Under the pieces are notes generated by a model, which was not told the DNA's origin, made no database searches, and saw only the letters and a list, made by a program, of their open reading frames with translations. Source: an uncultured Paludibaculum sp. (GTDB lineage: Bacteria; Acidobacteriota; Terriglobia; Bryobacterales; Bryobacteraceae). From it: 64,000 nucleotides of DNA. Location of the stretch: assembly GCF_963665245.1 (NCBI RefSeq), contig NZ_OY762267.1, positions 3,444,001-3,508,000 on the forward strand. Reading direction: 5' to 3'. Position numbers and translations under genes: made by a program. Positions 62,301-64,000 of the stretch are shown in pieces. How positions within the stretch are numbered: position 1 is the first letter of the stretch; each line of letters opens with the position of its first letter.

Positions 62301-64000
62301 GACATCCTACCGTTGTCGCCGCTGCAGCAGGGTCTGCTGTTCCACGCGCAGTACGACACCGAAGGACCGGACGTGTACATGGTCCAGATGGTGTTCGAAC
62401 TCGATGGCGCGGTAGACGAGCAGACGCTGGAGGCCGCGGCGCGGGTGCTGGTCAAGCGGCACGCTAGTCTGCGGGCGGCCTTTGTCCAGGAAGGTGTGCA
62501 GGTCATCGACGGCGCCGCGGAGTTGCCGTGGCGAGTCGTCGATCTGCGCGGGACGGATGAGCACGACTATCGCGAGTTGCTGCGAGCCGACCGTGAACAG
62601 CGCTTCGACGTGACGAAGGCTCCGCTGATGCGCGTCACGCTGGTGCGCATCGAGGAAGAGCGATGGCGTCTGGTGCTGACCAATCATCACCTGCTGATGG
62701 ATGGGTGGTCGGTACCCGTGCTTCTGCAGGAACTACTGGCGCTGTATGCGACCCAAGGCGACGAGCGCAGTCTGCGACGCGTGACGCCATATCGCGAGTA
62801 TCTGCGCTGGATTGCCGCGCAGGACGAGCAGGCCGGACGCGAGGCGTGGAAAGCGGCGCTGTCAGGACTCGAAGAAGGCACGTGCATCGCCGCGGCAAAC
62901 ACGACACCGCGTGAGCCGGAGCGCGTAACGGCCGACGTTCCGGAGTGGCTGGCTGAGGCCCTGAGCAAAGAAGCGCGTGCCCACGGGCTGACGCTGAACA
63001 CGGTAGTGCAGGGAGCGTGGGGCATTCTGCTGAGCAACCTCACCGCTCGCGAAGAAGTGGTGTTCGGTGTGACGGTAGCCGGTCGTCCGCCGGAGGTGGC
63101 TGGGATCGAGACGATGGTGGGCCTATTCATCAACACGGTCCCACTGCGGATGCGCGTCAGCGGAGATGAGCGGCTGATCGATTTGCTGCAGCGCGTGCAG
63201 GAGCGGCAGTCGCGCCTGATGGCGCATCAGCACATGCTGCTGGCCGAGACGCAGCGGCTGGCCGGTGTGGGTGAACTATTCGACACGCTCGTGGTGTTTG
63301 AAAACTACCCGGTGGATCGCGAAGCGTTGTCGGAGAGTGCCGCCGGACTGCGCATCCGCAGTGCGGAAGGGCGCGACGCCTCGCACTACGCCATGACGCT
63401 GGTGGTGGCGCCCGGGCGCACGCTGCGCGTACGGCTTGACTATCGACCGGAGGTCTGCGCGCGGGAGGAAGCCGAGCATTTGCTCGCGCGTCTGATGCGT
63501 CTGCTGGAAGCCGCGGGTCGCGACCTGCAGCAGCGAGTCGGCCGCATCGGCTTGCTGAGCGAAGAAGAGCGGCGGCAGGTTCTGCAGGACTGGAACGGGA
63601 CGGAGCGCGAACTGCCTGCCGGTACCGTCGCGGACCTGTTCGAAGAGCAGGCCCAACGGACGCCGGAGGCGATCGCGGTAGCGTCCGGGGGCCGGAGAGT
63701 CACGTACAGCGAACTGAACGAGAAGGCCAATCAGTTGGCGCACTATCTGCGCCGGCGCGGCGTCGGGCCGGAGGTCCGGGTCGGAGTGTCGCTGGAGCGC
63801 GGGATCGAGATGATCGTCGCGCTGCTGGGCATTCTGAAGGCTGGCGGAGCGTACGTGCCGCTGGCGCCGGAGTACCCGGTCGAGCGCGTGGAGTTCATGG
63901 CCGAGGACGCGCGAATCACGGTGCTAGTGAGCGAGCAGGAACTCGCCGAGCGGTTGCCGCTGGAGGCCGGCCGCGTGATTCGTCTGGACAGCGAATGGGG
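50349..64000 (+). CDS. Non-ribosomal peptide synthetase (NRPS 2), continues beyond window
   Basis: 4550 codons are visible without a stop. It starts at ATG 50349, overlapping the NRPS 1 stop (ATGA), and begins with a short acceptor helix (EQNVAIEEILPLTPLQEG) directly before a DCL-type C domain, as expected after the epimerase that ends NRPS 1. Domain order by residue: C 11-444, A 454-918, T 924-998; C 1013-1466, A 1481-1974, T 1981-2054, E 2071-2503; C 2513-2946, A 2964-3456, T 3459-3532, E 3547-3979; C 3983-4418, A from 4428. C-domain types follow the presence or absence of the preceding epimerase throughout. The specificities are X, Ala, Y and unknown. The releasing domain must lie outside the window. 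Large parts are copies of NRPS 1. Confidence 0.95.
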   Translation, partial: MNSAEQNVAIEEILPLTPLQEGILFHSEYDTAAPDIYNVQFVFDLEGPIDPASLERAARALVRRHDTLRAGFIFEGLSVPVQMVRAEVCVPWSCLDFSDGRSAEQFLMQDRATRFDLTTPPLTRFALICLGHQRHKLVITTHHIVIDGWSIPILIRELFALYANGGEDSQLPPVTPWREYLAWIANQDKEAARVAWRNELDGLENGTRIAAPSKRPPSAPGRVVFSLSSELTATLARKASHRALTFNTIVQAAWSVVLSRYTGQDDVTFGITAAGRPPELAGMETMVGLFINTVPLRVSLRSDESFASLLRQIQERQSRLLPYQFLGLAEIQRVAPVRDLFDTLLVFENYPDRQMVFDGAAGVNVRIEARDAAHYPLTLVVAPGQQLHLRLDYRTDLFDRETVEALGSRLVRVLEAAAARPEEPIGRIDLLTGSERRQVLHEWNDTARELEPLTLASMFERTVEQRGAAVCVEFPGGQVSYAELNRRSNRVAHGLIAKGIGLDDVVGVAIPRSLDMVTAILGVAKAGAAYLPLDVNYPSERLAWMAEDARAALVLRNGDEIDAPDESNPKRSPAIGTTAYVIYTSGSTGRPKGVAIEQGGLASLTAAELERFGVKPESRVLQLASVSFDAAVMEMIMAFGAGATLVLPEAGPLAGEELGRVLRESHITHALIPPTALASIGDEQELSDLETLIVGGEACSGELVAHWSSGRRLVNAYGPTECTACATMSEALEGAEAPTIGRPIWNTCAYVLDANLQPVPAGVAGELYIGGSGLARGYVNRPGLTAERFVANPYGHAGARMYRTGDLAKWRADGAIEYLGRTDQQIKIRGFRVELGEIESALLKCTGVKEARVVAREDRPGQKRLVGYVTPATPDAVALRQRLAQTLPEYMVPAAIVTMETLPLTPNGKLDRKALPAPEFRPIEWRAPRTPQEEILCELFRETLGLGRVGLDDNFFELGGDSLLATKLIGRLRTTLEVEISIRALFEASTPATLEQRVAKGEGIREPLRPMERLGEIPLSFAQNRLWFLNRLEGPGGTYNIPLALRLRGELDRAALQLAIRDVARRHEILRTVIPDTAGKPRQHVIPADEAPVPFIVTETRPSELDRELVAAGRRGFDLSREVPIRVHLFALSPTEHVLLLLLHHIAGDGWSMRPLVGDLSEAYSARNAGGEPRFRPLPVTYVDYTLWQRKLLSSEEGAGTVLRCQLDYWKAALKGIPEEIRLPVDRPRPARASYRGGMVTMQIGAELHAALSAVAREERVTLFMVLHAGLAALLSRLGAGRDIPIGTPIAGRVDAALENLVGLFVNTLVLRTDISGAPTCRELLERVRRTDLDAYAHQDVPFESVVEEVNPMRSLARSPLFQVMLAFQNAMEPAHIALPGIEIAGESFSNGSARFDLTFSFSELRGRSGAPEGMAGSIEYSTDLFDKSTVEGIGRMLVRVLRAMTVDAEQPVESIELLEVQDRRRILHDWNRTAMPVPQTTLQEMFEQQAERRPHATALRCGQTELCYAVLNEHANRLAHMLIRRGVGPEDLVGVAMPRTADMVVALLAILKSGAACLPLDPVYPRERLKLMIQDARPALLVATPEVSRSLPTPVEVVTIGSPETEGELQLCPTSNPAQGDGKRRLEPANTAYVIYTSGSTGTPKGTAIEHRSVVAFLHWAHAEFGSDETASVLASTSICFDLSIFELYLPLSFGGTVILAENALQMPELAEAEDITLVNTVPSAMAELMRIGGVPSGVQTVNLAGEALTQALADEIYRSTCVDRVVNLYGPTEYTTYTTYAVAERRRDGMTPIGRPIWNTRLYVLDANLRPRPAGVAGELYVAGSGLARGYVKRPGLTAERFVANPYESAGARMYRTGDLVKWRVDGALEYLGRTDEQIKLRGFRIELGEVEAALAGCAEVREARVILREDEPGQKRLVAYVTPAGVDAAGLRQRLAETLPDYMTPSAIVTLDALPLTPNGKLDRKALPAPSFQMVEWRAPRTRQEEILCALFSETLGVDRPGLDANFFELGGDSIVSMQLVSRARKAGLVITPRDVFQHQTVEALAAAAGEAKPAETTAGYIATGKVPLTPIMRYLIARGGPVGRFSQSMVMDVHAGIRERHLTTALQEILDRHDVLRMRLRNGSLDIGEPGCVPAGLCFRRAEWSLAEESEAAASRLSVEDGAMLQAVWFDDGEQAPGRLLVIIHHLAVDGVSWRILGPELQSAWQAVAAGQPIGLGAKGTSFRQWATLLHEEARSERREKELPFWTAILSAPSARLASADLDPTRDTAATAGHLSLTLDPRVTAPLLSSVPAALHGSVNDVLLSGLALAAGRDGALLVDVEGHGREDIFDGVDLSRTVGWFTSLYPVRLEIAGLNRSHAVKSVKEQLRAIPDGGIGYGLLRHLNEETGATLSEWKRPEIGFNYLGRFEGRGGNANVLGGAVDADMPLWHAMEVNALTVDGPDGPRLKAMWRWAPSVISEQQVRAMAEAWFAELEAIALDTAVRGRTPSDVPLVRLSQQEIGALESRYPDLEDILPLSPLQHGLLFHANFDTEGPDVYTVQLSLDLEGRLDEKALQTAARALVKRHSSLRAAFAQEGLREPVQVISADVELPWVVVDLHGADDRDRHCAEVIDEDRRQRFDVAHAPLMRFTLVRMSEDRWRLLLTNHHLLLDGWSVLTLVRELMVLHAAGGDDSALPRVPQYREYLRWVAAQDRQAAVAAWEAELADVDELARVANIDVARTVAEPVSLRIDVSEYLGDALMREARAHGLTLNTIVQAAWGILLGRLTGCHDVVFGATVAGRSPEIPGNESMVGLFVNTLPARVQFRDSETLLDLFRRLQNNQSRLMAHQWLGLPELRRMSGKRDLFDTIVAFENFPIDREGLTRDVGGLAVRSMEARDATHYPLSLMVVPGPHLHLRLDYRPDLFDVGTATSILSRLVKLLEVAASRDDTPIGRIDLMRAGEWRRIVEEWNDTAAPFAEGTFHTLFAQQAARTPGAIAVEHYPAALSYGALEERANRMAHLLASKGAGPESVIGLALPRSVEMVVALLAILKAGAAYVPLDPECPDARLSFMVEDVDAHLIVTTRQVAQQLPRTVECVLLDDPSVIEQLAMAPATEPSRARLVRTENSAYVIHTSGSAGAPKGVVVTHAGLPNLAEQHIRMLNITSSSRVLQFASISFDVCFCEIAMTLLAGATLVIAYAEDRGGEALSRSLGQRRITHAMFTPSVLQTLAPDDASALETLVVGGEPTTARMAGLWSGRTRMRNVYGPTEATVCSTMSSVLSGAVVPPIGRPIANTQAYVLDGHLQPAPIGVAGELYLAGPGLARGYLKRPGLTAERFVANPYGAPGARMYRTGDLAKWRADGAIEYLGRTDQQIKIRGFRVELGEIEAVLLKDPEVVQAVVVAREDEPGQKRLVGYVTPVDVDTASLRQRLAQTLPEYMVPAAIVTMEALPLTPNGKLDRKALPAPEFRPIEWRAPRTPQEEVLCSLFAETLRLEKVGLDDNFFHLGGDSISSMQLVSRARKAGWVITPRDVFQHQTVEALAAVARSVVVETAEQDVATGEAALTAIMRYVIERGGPMGRFSQSMVFPVRPGIEERHLVVALQAVLDHHDALRMRLRGERLEIVEAGSVRAESCLHRSEAEARLDPEAGVMLQAVWFDAGEEAAGRLQVMIHHLAVDGVSWRILGPDLQSAWEAAAAGQPIELGAKGTSFRRWAERLEEEGRSERRVRELPLWTGMLSAPSPRIAKGDLDPTRDTAATAGHLSLTLDPRITAPLLSSVPAAFHGRVNDVLLSALALAAGRDRALLVDVEGHGREEIFEGVDLSRTVGWFTSLYPVRLDIAGLDRGRAVKSVKEQLRAIPDGGIGYGLLRYLNDDTRAKLSQLQQPEIAFNYLGRFEGSGDENVLGGAVDAEMPMWHAVEVNALTIDSPEGPRLKAIWRWAPALVTEEQVRAIAEGWFAELEAIAFDAAISGRTPSDVPLVRLSQGEIEALESRYPGLEDILPLSPLQQGLLFHAQYDTEGPDVYMVQMVFELDGAVDEQTLEAAARVLVKRHASLRAAFVQEGVQVIDGAAELPWRVVDLRGTDEHDYRELLRADREQRFDVTKAPLMRVTLVRIEEERWRLVLTNHHLLMDGWSVPVLLQELLALYATQGDERSLRRVTPYREYLRWIAAQDEQAGREAWKAALSGLEEGTCIAAANTTPREPERVTADVPEWLAEALSKEARAHGLTLNTVVQGAWGILLSNLTAREEVVFGVTVAGRPPEVAGIETMVGLFINTVPLRMRVSGDERLIDLLQRVQERQSRLMAHQHMLLAETQRLAGVGELFDTLVVFENYPVDREALSESAAGLRIRSAEGRDASHYAMTLVVAPGRTLRVRLDYRPEVCAREEAEHLLARLMRLLEAAGRDLQQRVGRIGLLSEEERRQVLQDWNGTERELPAGTVADLFEEQAQRTPEAIAVASGGRRVTYSELNEKANQLAHYLRRRGVGPEVRVGVSLERGIEMIVALLGILKAGGAYVPLAPEYPVERVEFMAEDARITVLVSEQELAERLPLEAGRVIRLDSEW
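50380..53340 (+). other. NRPS module 8: C-A(X)-T
   Basis: DCL-type C (THHIVIDGWS). The A domain is a 1.4-kb copy of module 3 with the same pocket D-A-M-L-I-G-A-A-C, so the same unknown hydrophobic residue, here without an epimerase. The carrier reads GGDSLLATK. Confidence 0.78.
51520..52918 (+). repeat. 1.4-kb A-domain repeat, copy in module 8
   Basis: Copy of 29507-30905 with one difference seen (52003). It ends abruptly at 52918, where CGCGAGGACG becomes CGCGAAGATA, and lower similarity resumes. Confidence 0.85.
53385..57855 (+). other. NRPS module 9: C-A(Ala)-T-E
   Basis: LCL-type C (LSFAQNRLWFLNRLEG, HHIAGDGWS), fitting the L-residue from module 8. The A pocket D-L-F-N-N-A-L-T-Y again suggests Ala, but the DNA differs from modules 4 and 6. 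The carrier and epimerase are diverged relatives of the module 3 set. Confidence 0.8.
57885..62285 (+). other. NRPS module 10: C-A(Y)-T-E
   Basis: DCL-type C (NHHLLLDGWS). The A pocket D-V-C-M-V-G-V-V-C is not a code I can assign. The ATP-binding motif reads YVIHTSGSAGAPKG where other modules have YVIYTSGSTGxPKG. From 60270 on, the A subdomain, T and E are the module 4 copy. Confidence 0.75.
60270..63732 (+). repeat. 3.46-kb repeat, third copy, in NRPS 2
   Basis: Matches 35035-38497 at offset 25235, with one mismatch at 63708 (A for C). The left edge lies inside the A domain at CTGGCGCGCGGATACC (LARGYLKRPG); the right edge lies about 30 codons into the next A domain. Confidence 0.9.
62295..64000 (+). 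other. NRPS module 11: C-A (incomplete)
   Basis: DCL-type C identical to that of modules 5 and 7, then an A domain that follows module 5 only to about 63732 and then changes to a different one (LAHYLRRRGVGPEVRVGVSL). Pocket residues lie outside the window. Confidence 0.75.

Noticed and set aside
29507..62374. Repeated blocks considered as a mobile element or CRISPR-like array
   Set aside because: The repeats are domain-sized coding units in frame with the NRPS genes; there are no short regular spacers, and none of the expected element ends.
1..64000. tRNA, rRNA or CRISPR arrays
   Set aside because: I saw no cloverleaf-like sequence, ribosomal RNA signature or short regular repeats with unique spacers anywhere in the window.

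Overview
The window is GC-rich and dominated by two things: a large non-ribosomal peptide synthetase (NRPS) locus on the right (about 21.7-64 kb) and a dense pile of nested, mostly decayed mobile elements on the left (1-21.5 kb). Gene style (ISKra4 elements with a DUF6788 companion, IS21, group II intron reverse transcriptases, a zinc-ribbon serine recombinase, frequent GTG/TTG starts) suggests a large-genome soil bacterium. I suspect Acidobacteriota (Solibacter/Bryobacter-like), but this is recognition of protein style, not proof.

Left region. 1-1428 is the 5' part of an ISKra4-family element. 1.6-2.8 kb is a second, diverged and truncated ISKra4 element. 3040-3822 is an Sfp-type phosphopantetheinyl transferase. 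4.15-7.2 kb is an IS5-type transposase relic split by an IS21 element with a 5-bp target duplication. 7.3-10.96 kb holds one group II intron reverse transcriptase inserted in another; the first is itself interrupted by a 2.2-kb element with terminal inverted repeats carrying a broken serine recombinase. 11053-12288 is a GT1-type glycosyltransferase, 12.3-12.7 kb an IS630 relic, and 12.7-14.96 kb a two-gene ABC exporter. 15.2-17.5 kb is a serine-recombinase relic split by a complete ISKra4 copy, near-identical to the one at the left edge.

Cluster region. 17541-19433 encodes a 630-aa putative GT-A-type glycosyltransferase, convergent with a type II thioesterase (19415-20179). 20.25-21.5 kb holds further mobile-element relics. 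A sigma70-like promoter at 21697-21725 precedes a 9496-aa NRPS (21862-50352) of seven modules, which overlaps by 4 nt a second NRPS (50349 to the window end, at least four modules). Layout: C-A(Pro)-T / C-A(Thr)-T / C-A(X)-T-E / C-A(Ala)-T-E / C-A(Val)-T-E / C-A(Ala)-T-E / C-A(Val)-T-E // C-A(X)-T / C-A(Ala)-T-E / C-A(Y)-T-E / C-A... The predicted product is a hydrophobic, Ala/Val-rich peptide of at least 11 residues with five consecutive D-configured positions, possibly N-acylated because the first module begins with a C domain. The transferase would activate the carrier domains, the thioesterase would clear stalled ones, and the ABC pair and the glycosyltransferases are plausible export and tailoring partners. 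No MbtH-like gene is visible, and the terminal release domain lies beyond the window.

The NRPS genes carry very recent duplications: a 7.45-kb dimodule block is present twice with one base difference seen, a 3.4-kb part of it a third time in the second gene, and a 1.86-kb T-E-C block four times. They record module duplication and A-domain swapping in progress.
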